64,000 nt of DNA. Origin: JABMQW01 sp964439935. GTDB taxonomy: Bacteria > Fidelibacterota > Marinisomatia > Marinisomatales > TCS56. Made by a program: the position numbers and the translations under genes. The notes under the pieces are model-generated. The model saw only the letters and a list, made by a program, of their open reading frames with translations. It was not told the origin of the DNA and did not search any database. How positions within the stretch are numbered: position 1 is the first letter of the stretch; every line of letters begins with the position of its first letter. Below are positions 17,683-27,220 of this stretch, piece after piece. Location: NCBI GenBank assembly GCA_964439935.1, contig CAYTPW010000001.1, forward strand, positions 186,001 to 250,000, given 5' to 3'.

Positions 17683-18801
17683 TTATTTCTTTAAAGCAGC
17701 TTCAACCAATTTAGTAATCAGTTGTTCCACTTCGTACAGCGTATTATCACGACCAAAACTGATTCGAATAGTATGCCGATCCTGATCCATGGTTAAACCG
17801 ATTGCTTCCAGCACGTGTGAGGATTGGACCGTCCCGGACGAACAGGCTGATCCGTTGGACACAGCCATACCAGCCATATCCAGACTGATAGTTAGTACAT
17901 CGGCGGCAACCCTAGGAATTGTCAGACTGATCAGCCCAGGCAGATGGTGCTCTCGGGAGCCGTTCAAACTAAAGCTTGGCAACTTAGCCGTCAGGCTTTC
18001 GATAAAATAATCTTCCAACTCAGTCAGATGAGCCCGGATTGAGGAAAGATCTTTCTGTGCCAGCTCGGCCGCCAAACCTAGTCCGGCAATTCCGGCAACA
18101 TTTTCCGTTCCTGCGCGCAGATTTTGTTCCTGTCCGCCACCCATTATCAGAGGTTTAAGCGACTGGCCCTGACGCCTGTACAAGGCACCGATACCCTTAG
18201 GTCCGTAAAATTTATGTCCGGCTATGGACAGGAAATCGACTCCCAGGCTCTGAACATCCACCGGCAGCTTGCCAATTGCCTGAACCGCATCTGTATGCAC
18301 TGGGATCTTACCGGTACTGGCGATTGCTGTAATTGTATCGATTGCCTGGATCGTACCAATCTCGTTATTTGCCATCATCACCGATATCAGCCCGGTATCG
18401 GAGTTGATCACCTTTTCAACTTCAACTGGATCAACTAAACCGGCACGGTCGGTTTGGACTACAGTATAATGAAGGCCGAAGGCAGTTAGTTTTTCGAGGG
18501 TTGTTAATATAGCAGGGTGTTCAATTGCGCTGACAATCACATGCTTTTTTGGAGTGGATAATTGATTCCACAACACGATATTATTGGATTCGGTACCACC
18601 ACTGGTAAATGTAATATCACCTGGTCGACAATTCAGTAATTGGGCAACCTGCCGGCGGGCCCGTTCGATAAGTGCGCGTGCTTTTTGTCCATAACGGTGA
18701 ATGCTGGAAGGATTGCCAAAATGCTGTCGGTTGATTTCCAGCATCAATTCCTGGACTTCAGAATGGATAGGTGTAGTGGCGCTATGATCGAAATAGGGCA
18801 T
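17683..18801 (-). CDS. iscS: Cysteine desulfurase, NifS/IscS family
   Basis: A 372-residue PLP enzyme that takes sulfur from cysteine. YFDHSATTP opens the protein. The PLP lysine is K197 in AGHKFYGPKG, and the persulfide cysteine is C319 in NGSACSSG, within the long loop of group I enzymes. LRAGTENVAG and GGTESNN are also conserved. Adjacent mnmA makes supply of sulfur for tRNA thiolation the likely role, though general Fe-S supply is equally possible. It is the first gene of the seven-gene operon ending with argS. Confidence 0.94.
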   Translation of the reverse strand: MPYFDHSATTPIHSEVQELMLEINRQHFGNPSSIHRYGQKARALIERARRQVAQLLNCRPGDITFTSGGTESNNIVLWNQLSTPKKHVIVSAIEHPAILTTLEKLTAFGLHYTVVQTDRAGLVDPVEVEKVINSDTGLISVMMANNEIGTIQAIDTITAIASTGKIPVHTDAVQAIGKLPVDVQSLGVDFLSIAGHKFYGPKGIGALYRRQGQSLKPLIMGGGQEQNLRAGTENVAGIAGLGLAAELAQKDLSSIRAHLTELEDYFIESLTAKLPSFSLNGSREHHLPGLISLTIPRVAADVLTISLDMAGMAVSNGSACSSGTVQSSHVLEAIGLTMDQDRHTIRISFGRDNTLYEVEQLITKLVEAALKK

Positions 18802-18864
18802 AAAAGGTTTACTATTTGAACGGGAAATTACAATCGATTATAATAGAAATGACAGGTGGAGTCG

Positions 18865-19638
18865 TCAGAGATCGTTGCGGATTGAGGCGTATTTCAGAGT
18901 GTTGATCAGGTTCTTATAAAAAGGTGGTTTACGGTTTTGAAGCGCATCGTAGGTAACCTGTATATTATATTCATAACGGATAACATCCCACGAGTAAGTA
19001 TCACCAACCGTCAAAAATGCAACAGCACCACGTTGATCCTCATCAAATGGTAAACCGGTCGAACCTTGACACAAAACAGTTAAATCCTCTTTTGATTCGA
19101 TCCGTGGAATATGAGTGTGACCGTGAATAAACAGGAAGCGCTTAATTTCAGGATTGATCCGATATACATGATTACGCCAGTTCAATGCTTCGCTAATTGC
19201 TGGCGGCTGGTCATCCCGTTCATACCAGGCATGGGTAAATTCCACTAAGACATTTCCTACTACTTCACGATGGGCAACATGCATCGTATTGATAAAATCC
19301 AGCCCTGCTGATCCGATTTGTTCAGCGGACCATTTATTATTGGCAACGATCGCCTGACAGAGAGGATCATCCGGGTCCATTCCTTCCAAGGAAGGTCGCT
19401 CATGCGTCCACAAACTTTCGATCAGGTAGCGGTCATGATTACCACGGATAAAAATACATTTATCAATTGAGAGCAGCAATTCCAATGTTTCAACCGGCGC
19501 TGGTCCAAGGGTAAAACAATCACCAAGGCAGATTATTTGATCGATATTTCCGCGTTTTGAGATGATATCCAGAACCATTTTTAGAGATTCGGCATTGGCA
19601 TGGATATCGGTGATTATTGCGAATGTTTTTGTGTTCAT
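18865..19638 (-). CDS. Metallophosphoesterase family protein (YfcE/diadenosine-polyphosphatase-like)
   Basis: A 257-residue calcineurin-like phosphoesterase. The metal motifs are in order: ITDIHAN (D-x-H), CLGDCFTLGP (GD), RGNHD (GNHD), THAWYERD, and HGHTHIPRI (GHTH). This wording is that of YfcE/MJ0936- and ApaH-like enzymes acting on phosphodiesters or nucleotides. It is cytosolic, with no leader. It ends the minus-strand block 64 bp after iscS and could be co-transcribed or independent. The substrate cannot be told from sequence. Confidence 0.85.
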   Translation of the reverse strand: MNTKTFAIITDIHANAESLKMVLDIISKRGNIDQIICLGDCFTLGPAPVETLELLLSIDKCIFIRGNHDRYLIESLWTHERPSLEGMDPDDPLCQAIVANNKWSAEQIGSAGLDFINTMHVAHREVVGNVLVEFTHAWYERDDQPPAISEALNWRNHVYRINPEIKRFLFIHGHTHIPRIESKEDLTVLCQGSTGLPFDEDQRGAVAFLTVGDTYSWDVIRYEYNIQVTYDALQNRKPPFYKNLINTLKYASIRNDL

Positions 19639-19880
19639 GGCTGTGATAATATAGGTTTATGCACGGTGATGGGGCAATGATAACTTCCTGAGAATTAATA
19701 ATAGCGAGATGTCAGGTAAATTAATCAATCAAAATTAAATTTGGAAGCGATTAAGATTCAGGAATTTGAAAAAACTCCACTCTTATGAACAATGTGATCC
19801 AGATCAAATCTTACTCAGGTTTGGGATTGGTGGTAATGATCAATTATATTGCTTGCCCGGAGTAATAAAATTCCTCTAAA

Positions 19881-20786
19881 ATGAATGATATGAAGAAGTC
19901 AAAACCAATTTTAATTGTCGGTTCAATCGCCCTCGATACAATTGAAACCTCCTTCGGCCGACGGGAGAATATTGTTGGTGGTTCCACTACTTATGCTACT
20001 GTAGCAGCGGGTAAAAGCGCCCCGGTGCATGTGGTGGGAATAATTGGTACCGATTTTCCTGCCACCGGCCAGGCGATCTATGATCAGTTTGCCAGCGATC
20101 TGACCGATCTTAAGGTACGTGATGGCGCCACATTTCGCTGGGGAGGGCGCTATCATTCCAATGGCGATGATCGAACAACCCTGTTTACGGAACTGGGTGT
20201 TTTCGGTGATTTCAATCCTCAATTATCAAGTATAAACAAAAGTATATCTTTAGTTTTTCTAGCTAATATACACCCACAATTGCAATTATCGGTTATTAAA
20301 CAAAGCCAGCCCGGTGCCCTGATCGTGACAGATACAATGAATTTATGGATCGACACAACACCAGGTGAATTGGCTGAGGTGATCAAACGAACGAATGTTT
20401 TATTGATCAATGAAACTGAGGCGCAGGCACTGGGTGCCACCGGTGATCTTGATCAGGCGGCCCGCAGATTGCTTGATATGGGTCCCCGGATTGTTGTAAT
20501 TAAGCAGGGTAGTCAGGGGGCGGCACTATATGAAGACAACAACCGGATCACGATTGGTGTTTTCCCGGTCAGAAAGGTAATTGATCCAACGGGAGCAGGT
20601 GATACTTTCGGTGGAGGTTTCGTGGCAGCCCTGGCCGGTAGCAGTGATTATCAGGAAGCTCTGGTCAATGGAACCGCCCTGGCTTCGTTTTGCGTGGAAG
20701 GATTTGGCATTGAATCGCTGGTAGAGGCACAGCCTGCCGATATTGAGCAGCGCAAAGAGCTATTACAGAGCACGGTTAAGGCTTGA
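19881..20786 (+). CDS. PfkB-family carbohydrate kinase
   Basis: A 301-residue sugar or nucleoside kinase of the ribokinase family. GGSTTYATVAAGK near the N-terminus is the first substrate-binding signature, and DPTGAGDTFGGGFVAAL near residue 235 is the PfkB second signature with the catalytic Asp (GAGD). KQGSQGAALYE is also typical. The second ATG, nine bases downstream, is an alternative start. A TPR lipoprotein gene follows after 80 bp, possibly on the same transcript. Substrate is unknown; in FCB genomes such kinases often act on fructose, ribose or adenosine. Confidence 0.87.
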   Translation: MNDMKKSKPILIVGSIALDTIETSFGRRENIVGGSTTYATVAAGKSAPVHVVGIIGTDFPATGQAIYDQFASDLTDLKVRDGATFRWGGRYHSNGDDRTTLFTELGVFGDFNPQLSSINKSISLVFLANIHPQLQLSVIKQSQPGALIVTDTMNLWIDTTPGELAEVIKRTNVLLINETEAQALGATGDLDQAARRLLDMGPRIVVIKQGSQGAALYEDNNRITIGVFPVRKVIDPTGAGDTFGGGFVAALAGSSDYQEALVNGTALASFCVEGFGIESLVEAQPADIEQRKELLQSTVKA

Positions 20787-20866
20787 TAAGGAAATTAACC
20801 GCTTCTAATTTTGAGCATAACATCGGAAACGATACTATAAAAAAAATCAGGAAGAAGGAAGTAAAA

Positions 20867-21949
20867 ATGTATAGATCATTATTTATTTCAATGGTAGTAA
20901 TCGCCTTACTGGGGATCAGTTTTTTCGGTTGTTCCAGTGAAGAATACACCACTGCTAAACTGGCACTCCAGCAGAAAGAATGGGCGCGTGCCGAAGAATT
21001 CTTAATCAAAGCCATGACAATTGAACCTGACAATCCGGAAATCCCTTATCAATTGGGTGAGCAGATCTATGCCCGCAATAAAGATTGGGTAAAAATGAAT
21101 GATATGTTTGAAAAAGCGCTTTCATTGGATCCGGAGAGATCGATATTAATGGGATCGACTGTTCGTGAATATGTCGATAATTCCCGTGATAAATATTGGG
21201 TACCAGCCTATAATGAGGCGGTGACCATGTTTCAAAAAGTAGGCTCTAATGTGGATGATGAGGAACGGGTAATCCTGCTGGAACAAACATTGGAAAAATT
21301 TGAAATAGCCGCTTCGATTAATCCAAGTGAATCACAAAACTATGCCAGTATTGCCAAAGTATATATCAGTATGGGTGATATTGATAATGCTATGATTACC
21401 ATTGATAAAGCAGTTGAAATGGATGATACCAATCCATCGGTTGTGATAGCTGCTGGACAAATATACTCGCAGAAAAATGACTGTGAAAAAACAAAGGCAT
21501 ATTTTAAAAGAGCTGTTGAACTGGAACCAAATAATACCACTTCAATCCGTTCTTTAGCCTCAGCCTATTATGACTGCGATGATTTGGATGGAGCCATTAT
21601 TACTTATTCAACTGCGATCAGCAAAGAAACCGACGTAACGATCAAATGCGATCTGTATTTTAATCTTGGTGTTTTGTATAACCAGATTGAAGATTTTCCC
21701 ATGGCGGAAGAAAATTTCATACAAGTGATGGACCTGTGTCCGGATGATGTTGAGGCAATTGTTGGTATCGCCCAGGTATTTGAAAATGCTGAAAAATGGC
21801 GTCAGGCCGAGCGATTTTACAAACAGCTCATTGAAATTGATCCTGACACGCCTAGCCATTATAAAGGTATGGCACGGGTGCTGTTGCATCAGGGTGAACC
21901 GGATGAAGCTCAATACTATTACGAAAAATCGAAAACGGTAGGTTTTTAA
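20867..21949 (+). CDS. TPR-repeat lipoprotein
   Basis: A 360-residue extracytoplasmic protein with a signal peptide ending FFGCSS, a likely lipobox. The ATG at 20867 is preferred to an upstream start at 20783 because it has GGAAG seven bases ahead and begins the leader. From about residue 25 to the end the protein consists of tetratricopeptide repeats (AEEFLIKAMTIEPDNPEIPYQLG, AYFKRAVELEPNNTTSIRSLA and others), about nine in all. TPR lipoproteins act as scaffolds in envelope assembly. A strong terminator follows 23 bp after the stop. Confidence 0.85.
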   Translation: MYRSLFISMVVIALLGISFFGCSSEEYTTAKLALQQKEWARAEEFLIKAMTIEPDNPEIPYQLGEQIYARNKDWVKMNDMFEKALSLDPERSILMGSTVREYVDNSRDKYWVPAYNEAVTMFQKVGSNVDDEERVILLEQTLEKFEIAASINPSESQNYASIAKVYISMGDIDNAMITIDKAVEMDDTNPSVVIAAGQIYSQKNDCEKTKAYFKRAVELEPNNTTSIRSLASAYYDCDDLDGAIITYSTAISKETDVTIKCDLYFNLGVLYNQIEDFPMAEENFIQVMDLCPDDVEAIVGIAQVFENAEKWRQAERFYKQLIEIDPDTPSHYKGMARVLLHQGEPDEAQYYYEKSKTVGF

Positions 21950-21972
21950 AACTAATCAGATTTGCCAAGCTG

Positions 21973-22002
21973 AATCCCCCGTTGGTAGCGGGGGATTTTT
22001 TT
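21973..22002 (+). terminator. Rho-independent terminator after the TPR gene
   Basis: AATCCCCC and GGGGGATT form an 8-bp stem (9 bp if the adjacent G-C is counted) with a short loop, followed by a run of seven Ts. It ends the pfkB-TPR transcript and abuts the convergent DUF58 gene, whose stop codon lies in the T-run. Confidence 0.85.
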
Positions 22003-22897
22003 ATCCTATACGCTGGCGTTTTTGCAGGTAGCCATTAAGTGCTAGGTCCAGGTTCTGGTCGGTATAAAAGGGAATATAATCAACGCGTTGTTCACGACAA
22101 TGCCGACGGTAGTAATCTTGAAAGCGGGTAATTAAAGCGCTGTAATTCTCCTGTATCTGCCACGGTTCGGTTATGATTGTTTCCGCAGTTTCCAAATCCC
22201 TGAACCGCGTACGTGTACTAAAATCGAACTCCAGTTCCTGACGATCAAGAATATGAAATACGATTACTTCCTGCTTATTATGTCGAAAATGTTTCAATCC
22301 TTCCAGAATCAATTCCGGTCGGTCCAGCAGATCTGAAATTAAAATAATCAAGCCCCGTTTCTTGATTCGTTCGGCCATTTCGTGAAGCACAGGTCCAATC
22401 TTGGTATCAATGCCTGGCTTCATCAAATTGAGCTGGGCTAGAATCGTATTCAGGAATCCAGGATTGGAACGCGGTGGTATGAATTTCCTGATTTTGGTGT
22501 CGAAAGTAACCAGTCCAACCGCATCCTGCTGGCTGAGCATCAGATACGTCAGGGCGGCTGCTAGATAGCCGGCATATTCTAATTTGGATACTTGACCGCT
22601 TTTATATTCCATTGAGCGGCTCGTATCGACGATCAAGTGGGTGCGTAGATTGGTTTCTTCTTCGAATTGCTTGACATAATAGCGATCGGTTTTCCCAAAT
22701 AATTTCCAGTCGATATGACGAATTTCGTCACCCGGTCCATAAGCGCGGTGTTCAGCAAATTCCACGCTGAATCCGTGGTATGGACTTTTATGCAGACCCA
22801 GGATATACCCCTCGACTACCATCCGTGCCCGTAGCGACATGTTATTGAGGCGAGCTACCATTTCCGGTTGCAGGTATTTGCGCTTATCGATTGTCAT
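22001..22897 (-). CDS. DUF58 domain protein
   Basis: A 298-residue protein of the DUF58 family, with a von Willebrand A-like fold. The diagnostic stretch YGPGDEIRHIDWKLFGKTD is at about residues 50-70, followed by HLIVDTSRSM with the DxSxS metal site. No membrane helix is seen, so this is the short soluble form. It lies 120 bp after the MoxR ATPase gene on the same strand, the usual pairing. MoxR/DUF58 systems are thought to mature or assemble metal proteins and envelope complexes; the target here is unknown, and the Bat genes that often follow are absent. Confidence 0.9.
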   Translation of the reverse strand: MTIDKRKYLQPEMVARLNNMSLRARMVVEGYILGLHKSPYHGFSVEFAEHRAYGPGDEIRHIDWKLFGKTDRYYVKQFEEETNLRTHLIVDTSRSMEYKSGQVSKLEYAGYLAAALTYLMLSQQDAVGLVTFDTKIRKFIPPRSNPGFLNTILAQLNLMKPGIDTKIGPVLHEMAERIKKRGLIILISDLLDRPELILEGLKHFRHNKQEVIVFHILDRQELEFDFSTRTRFRDLETAETIITEPWQIQENYSALITRFQDYYRRHCREQRVDYIPFYTDQNLDLALNGYLQKRQRIG

Positions 22898-23017
22898 TTA
22901 TAATTAACTGATAAACTGACTTTACCAGATGAGTTGCTAGTTTAAATATTTCCAAATCCTTAAATGTACTCTCTAAAGTGATTTTACTTTAAAATACTAA
23001 CTACTAACATCTTAGCT

Positions 23018-24004
23018 CTAACCTGCTCCATCAAGCAGCTTCATTAGGATATCATCGGTTGATAGCCCCTCTGCTTCGGCGTTGAAATTGGTTATAATTC
23101 GATGGCGCATCACCGGTAGGGCCAGGTCTTTGATATCGCCAATATCCGGGGTTGGCCGACCATCCAGGATCGCTTTGGCCTTGGCGCCCAGAATCAGGTA
23201 CTGGGAAGCCCGGGGGCCAGCACCCCATTCGATCCATTCTTTGATAAAATCGGGCGATTGACCCGAGTTGGGACGGGTAGACCCTACCAGGTCGACGGCA
23301 TATTCGATTACATTCTCGGCTACCGGTACCCGACGAACTAAATCCTGGAAGGCAATCAGATCACTACTGCTGATCACTTTTTCAAGTTTTGGATCACCGC
23401 CCGCAGTGGTGGTCTGAACAATTTCCACTTCTTCATCCCGGGATGGGTAATCGATTTTTACATTGAACATGAAACGGTCAAGCTGGGCTTCCGGTAGGGG
23501 ATAAGTGCCTTCCTGTTCAATCGGATTCTGGGTTGCCAGAACGAAAAAAGGCTCTTCCAAAACATAGGAATTACCGGCGGCAGTTACCTTATGTTCCTGC
23601 ATGGCCTCCAGCAGAGCAGCCTGAGTTTTGGGGGGCGTGCGGTTAATCTCGTCCGCCAAAATGATATTGCCAAAGACCGGTCCCTTGAAAAACCGGAAAT
23701 TCCGCTTGCCAGTGTTCAAATCCTCTTCGATGACCTCGGTGCCGGTGATATCGCTGGGCATCAGGTCAGGTGTGAACTGAATCCGGCTGAACTTCAGGTC
23801 CAGCAGTTCCGCCATGGACTTGATCAACAGGGTTTTAGCCAGGCCTGGGACACCAACCAGCAGGGTATGTCCCTTGCAGATCAGGGCGATCAGGATATGA
23901 TTAAGGATGTCAGCTTGGCCGATAATTGCTTTGCCGATTTCGTTCAGAAAAATCTGACGGGCTTTTAACAGGTTTTTCAGTAATTGTAAATCTTTTTCAC
24001 TCAT
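23018..24004 (-). CDS. MoxR-family AAA+ ATPase
   Basis: A 328-residue AAA+ ATPase. Walker A is GVPGLAKT (residues 51-58), Walker B is IILADEINRTPPKTQAALLEAMQE, and the sensor 1 region is FFVLATQNPIEQEGTYPLPEAQLDRF, all typical of MoxR. A helical lid follows (GPRASQYLILGAKAKAIL). It is expected to remodel a partner together with the downstream DUF58 protein. The divergent neighbour is rlmN, with 172 bp between them. Confidence 0.94.
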   Translation of the reverse strand: MSEKDLQLLKNLLKARQIFLNEIGKAIIGQADILNHILIALICKGHTLLVGVPGLAKTLLIKSMAELLDLKFSRIQFTPDLMPSDITGTEVIEEDLNTGKRNFRFFKGPVFGNIILADEINRTPPKTQAALLEAMQEHKVTAAGNSYVLEEPFFVLATQNPIEQEGTYPLPEAQLDRFMFNVKIDYPSRDEEVEIVQTTTAGGDPKLEKVISSSDLIAFQDLVRRVPVAENVIEYAVDLVGSTRPNSGQSPDFIKEWIEWGAGPRASQYLILGAKAKAILDGRPTPDIGDIKDLALPVMRHRIITNFNAEAEGLSTDDILMKLLDGAG

Positions 24005-24176
24005 GATTTTTCATTATTTATTTAAAATAAATTGGGTGTGAAATTACGCGGTTGAGAACAGTGAAACAATCGAACATAACACTACCAACTTATCAGAGCT
24101 ACATCGGGTTTCTTAGTTTTAGACTAAAAATAATATTTGTTATCTTGCAACCCTGACCATTGAAACAGAAATTTCT

Positions 24177-25220
24177 GTGGTGTCACTAACCGAAAAACAA
24201 TACCTAGTTGGTAAATCACTCCCGGAACTGATTGAATTCTGTGCTTCCATTGGTGAACCGCGCTTTCGGGCGGACCAGTTATACTACTGGCTGTACAATA
24301 AACAGGTATCAAGTTTTGAGGCCATGAGCAATATCCCTAAAAGTCTGCGGATACAATTGGCTGAAAAGGTAGATATTCATGTTCTTAAGGAGGTTGACCT
24401 CTCCGAATCTGATACTGGAGAAACCAGAAAGATATTGTTCGAGACACCGGATAAAGAACCAGTTGAAGCGGTACTGATGAAGGATGGGAACCGGATCACG
24501 GTTTGCCTGTCCACCCAGGTGGGATGTAATCTCGACTGTAAATTCTGTGCAACAGCAAGGATGGGTTTTTCGCGTAACCTGTTAGTAAGCGAGATTCTGG
24601 ATCAATTTCTACTGTTGCAGCAAAAATCAACTGCGCGGATTACAAATGTGGTATTCATGGGCATGGGCGAACCGTTTCTGAACTATAATCGGGTAATTGC
24701 AACTGCTGATCTGCTGAATCACTCTGATGGTATCAGTTTGGGAGTGCGGAAGATTACCATTTCCACTGCTGGAATTATTCCTCAGATCCATCGTTTCACA
24801 AAGGAAAAACAGCGTTATAAATTGGCCATCAGCCTTAACGCAGTGGACCAGGAAACGCGCGCTAAGCTGATGCCGGTCGCCTCAAAACATCGACTAGATA
24901 ATTTGATGGATGCTGTAAAGGAATATTATGCTATAACGCATAACCGGCCAACCTTTGAGTACGTGTTGATCGATGGGATAAATGATTCAAATAGCGCTGC
25001 CAGAAAACTAGTAGAATTGATTGGTTCGTTACCTTGCAAGGTCAACCTGATTCCCTATAATGAAATCAAAGGCATTTATCAGCGTCCGAACGATGAAAGG
25101 ATTGAAGCATTCATCGAGATGCTGTATAATGCACCCTTCACAGTAACTGTTCGCTGGAGTAAAGGAACTGGTATCATGGCCGGTTGCGGACAACTTGTGG
25201 TGACCAAAGTTCAGGTATAG
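24177..25220 (+). CDS. rlmN: 23S rRNA (adenine(2503)-C(2))-methyltransferase RlmN
   Basis: A 347-residue radical-SAM enzyme that methylates A2503 of 23S rRNA and A37 of some tRNAs. The 4Fe-4S motif is C117-N-L-D-C121-K-F-C124; GMGEPFLNYN is the SAM-binding GGE region; and C337 in GIMAGCGQL near the end is the methyl-carrying cysteine. Length fits the family. The start is a GTG at 24177. The purine nucleoside phosphorylase gene begins three bases after the stop, so the two are probably co-translated. Confidence 0.95.
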   Translation: MVSLTEKQYLVGKSLPELIEFCASIGEPRFRADQLYYWLYNKQVSSFEAMSNIPKSLRIQLAEKVDIHVLKEVDLSESDTGETRKILFETPDKEPVEAVLMKDGNRITVCLSTQVGCNLDCKFCATARMGFSRNLLVSEILDQFLLLQQKSTARITNVVFMGMGEPFLNYNRVIATADLLNHSDGISLGVRKITISTAGIIPQIHRFTKEKQRYKLAISLNAVDQETRAKLMPVASKHRLDNLMDAVKEYYAITHNRPTFEYVLIDGINDSNSAARKLVELIGSLPCKVNLIPYNEIKGIYQRPNDERIEAFIEMLYNAPFTVTVRWSKGTGIMAGCGQLVVTKVQV

Positions 25221-25223
25221 ACC

Positions 25224-26027
25224 ATGAGACCAAATGTAAATGAAATGGTGGAATACATCTACGACCAGACTGGTTTTAGTTGGGGTATCGCTATTGTTCT
25301 GGGTTCCGGTCTGGGTGATTTTGCCGATAATCTTTCCGACCGACAAATAATCAAATATACTGATATACCCGGTTATCCCAAGCCGACTGTCGAGGGTCAT
25401 GCTGGTGAGCTGGTGATCGGGAAATTAGCTGGAATACCAGTATTAGGAGCCAAGGGCCGGTTTCATTTTTACGAAGGATACGACTACCATACGGTTACGC
25501 TTCCGATCAGATTATTCCACAAATTAGGGATTCAAACGTTGATCATCACCAACGCGGCAGGCTCAACACGATTGGCTTTTCCACCGGGTACATTAATGGC
25601 CATAAATGGGCATATTGATGGTACCTTTCGCCACAGTGTCGAAGATCCGGAGATTGTATCAGGCTCACCGTATCATGATCCGGATTTACTTAGGTTTGCC
25701 GCGGACTCGGGGCAGGAAAGTGGTGTAGAAATAGTGACTGGTGTTTATTGCTGGACGCTGGGTCCGTCTTATGAAACACCGGATGAGATCAAGTATTTCC
25801 GATCACTGGGAGCCGATGCGGTAGGGATGAGTACGGTTCCGGAAATCCAAGCCGCAGCCAAATTCGGTGTACCGGTGCTTGGTCTGTCGTGCCTGACCAA
25901 TTACGCCGCGGGGATTACTGATCAACCGCTCACCCACCAGGAGGTGATTGAAACAGCTGAGGCGGTGCGAGAAAATTTCACGCAGTTAGTTATTACTATA
26001 ATTAAACACATCGGCAAGCAATTGTGA
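25224..26027 (+). CDS. Purine-nucleoside phosphorylase (high-molecular-mass PNP-II/trimeric type)
   Basis: A 267-residue phosphorylase cleaving purine nucleosides with phosphate. Family motifs are GSGLGDFAD (phosphate loop), PTVEGHAGELVIG, ITNAAGSTR, GPSYETPDEIKYFRSLGADAVGMSTVPE (purine site) and GLSCLTNYAAGI. Lengths and motifs match the trimeric inosine/guanosine-specific PNP. In the purine pocket Asn is replaced by Thr in LSCLTNYAAG-like wording common in bacteria. It sits between rlmN and the M20 hydrolase, likely in one operon. Confidence 0.93.
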   Translation: MRPNVNEMVEYIYDQTGFSWGIAIVLGSGLGDFADNLSDRQIIKYTDIPGYPKPTVEGHAGELVIGKLAGIPVLGAKGRFHFYEGYDYHTVTLPIRLFHKLGIQTLIITNAAGSTRLAFPPGTLMAINGHIDGTFRHSVEDPEIVSGSPYHDPDLLRFAADSGQESGVEIVTGVYCWTLGPSYETPDEIKYFRSLGADAVGMSTVPEIQAAAKFGVPVLGLSCLTNYAAGITDQPLTHQEVIETAEAVRENFTQLVITIIKHIGKQL

Positions 26028-26050
26028 TGAATAGAATTAAAGGAATATAA

Positions 26051-27220
26051 ATGCCTATAAGGATCAGACCGGAAATTGATCAGATCAAAGATGAAATAAT
26101 TAATACCCGGCGGGACATTCATCGTCACCCGGAATTGGGTTTTCAGGAAATAAGAACAGCTGCATTGATCGCTGAACGACTGAGATCGTATGGCATCGAA
26201 GTTCAAACCGGTGTTGGGAAAACTGGAGTTGTCGGCAACTTGACCGGGGCAGAACAGGGTCCAACGATTGCATTCCGTGCCGATATGGACGCTCTGCCGA
26301 TCCAGGAAACCGGAATTACCAATTACAAATCAATAAATGACGGCGTTATGCATGCCTGTGGCCATGATGGCCATGTCGCCACTCTCTTGGGTACTGCACG
26401 TGTGCTGGCCGGCCTGCGTGATAAAATTAAGGGCATTGTCCGTTTCATCTTCCAGCCTGCTGAGGAAGGTGAAGGTGGTGCGCGTTATATGATCGAAGAT
26501 GGTTGTCTGGATGATGTGGCCGAAATATATGGATTACATATTTGGAATTTCCAGCCTTACGGAGTAGTTGGTATTCAAGCCGGACCAGTACTGGCGGCGG
26601 CGGATCAATTTCAAATCCGTATCAGAGGCAATGGGGGCCATGGAGCAGCTCCCCAGGGCACGGTTGATACAATAGTGGTCGGCTCCCAGTTGGTTGCGGC
26701 TCTTCAGACGATTGTCAGCCGTAACACAGATCCGCTTGAGAGTACGGTTGTATCTGTAGGGAAATTTGAGGCTGGTAGCAATTTTAATGTAATTGCTTCT
26801 GAAGCGATATTGGATGGTACAGCGCGAGCTTACAGCGAAACTAATCGACAGATGGTAAAGCAGCGGATGTCGAAGATCATCACGGGACTGGAACAGGCTT
26901 TCGGTGCTGAAATTGAATTTGAATACAAGGATGGATATCCACCTACAATTAACGCTGAAAGCACAACCAGCATAGCTAAGAATGCTGCCAGTAAAATAGC
27001 CGTTGATGCGGTCGTTAAGCCATTTTTAACGATGGGCGGGGAGGATTTTAGTTACTATGCCCGGCAAATACCGGGTTGTTTTATATTTATTGGTTCAGCT
27101 CCGAAAGACCAGCCAGCGATGGGTATACCACATCACTGTTCGCATTTTGATTTTGATGAGCGGGCCATGCTGGTAGGTGCTTCGATATTTATACAGATCA
27201 TCTTGGATCGATCAATTTGA
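26051..27220 (+). CDS. M20-family amidohydrolase (N-acyl amino acid / hippurate hydrolase-like)
   Basis: A 389-residue metallo-amidohydrolase of the M20D group. DIHRHPELGFQE opens the protein. HACGHDGHVATLLG holds the first metal His and the catalytic His, EEGEGGARYMIEDG the catalytic Glu pair, and GGEDFSYYARQIPGCF the C-terminal metal region. There is no signal peptide, so it is cytosolic. An AAAGGA Shine-Dalgarno stands before the ATG. The last nine bases overlap the convergent gene at 27212. The likely reaction is hydrolysis of N-acylated amino acids; the exact acyl group is unknown. Confidence 0.9.
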   Translation: MPIRIRPEIDQIKDEIINTRRDIHRHPELGFQEIRTAALIAERLRSYGIEVQTGVGKTGVVGNLTGAEQGPTIAFRADMDALPIQETGITNYKSINDGVMHACGHDGHVATLLGTARVLAGLRDKIKGIVRFIFQPAEEGEGGARYMIEDGCLDDVAEIYGLHIWNFQPYGVVGIQAGPVLAAADQFQIRIRGNGGHGAAPQGTVDTIVVGSQLVAALQTIVSRNTDPLESTVVSVGKFEAGSNFNVIASEAILDGTARAYSETNRQMVKQRMSKIITGLEQAFGAEIEFEYKDGYPPTINAESTTSIAKNAASKIAVDAVVKPFLTMGGEDFSYYARQIPGCFIFIGSAPKDQPAMGIPHHCSHFDFDERAMLVGASIFIQIILDRSI

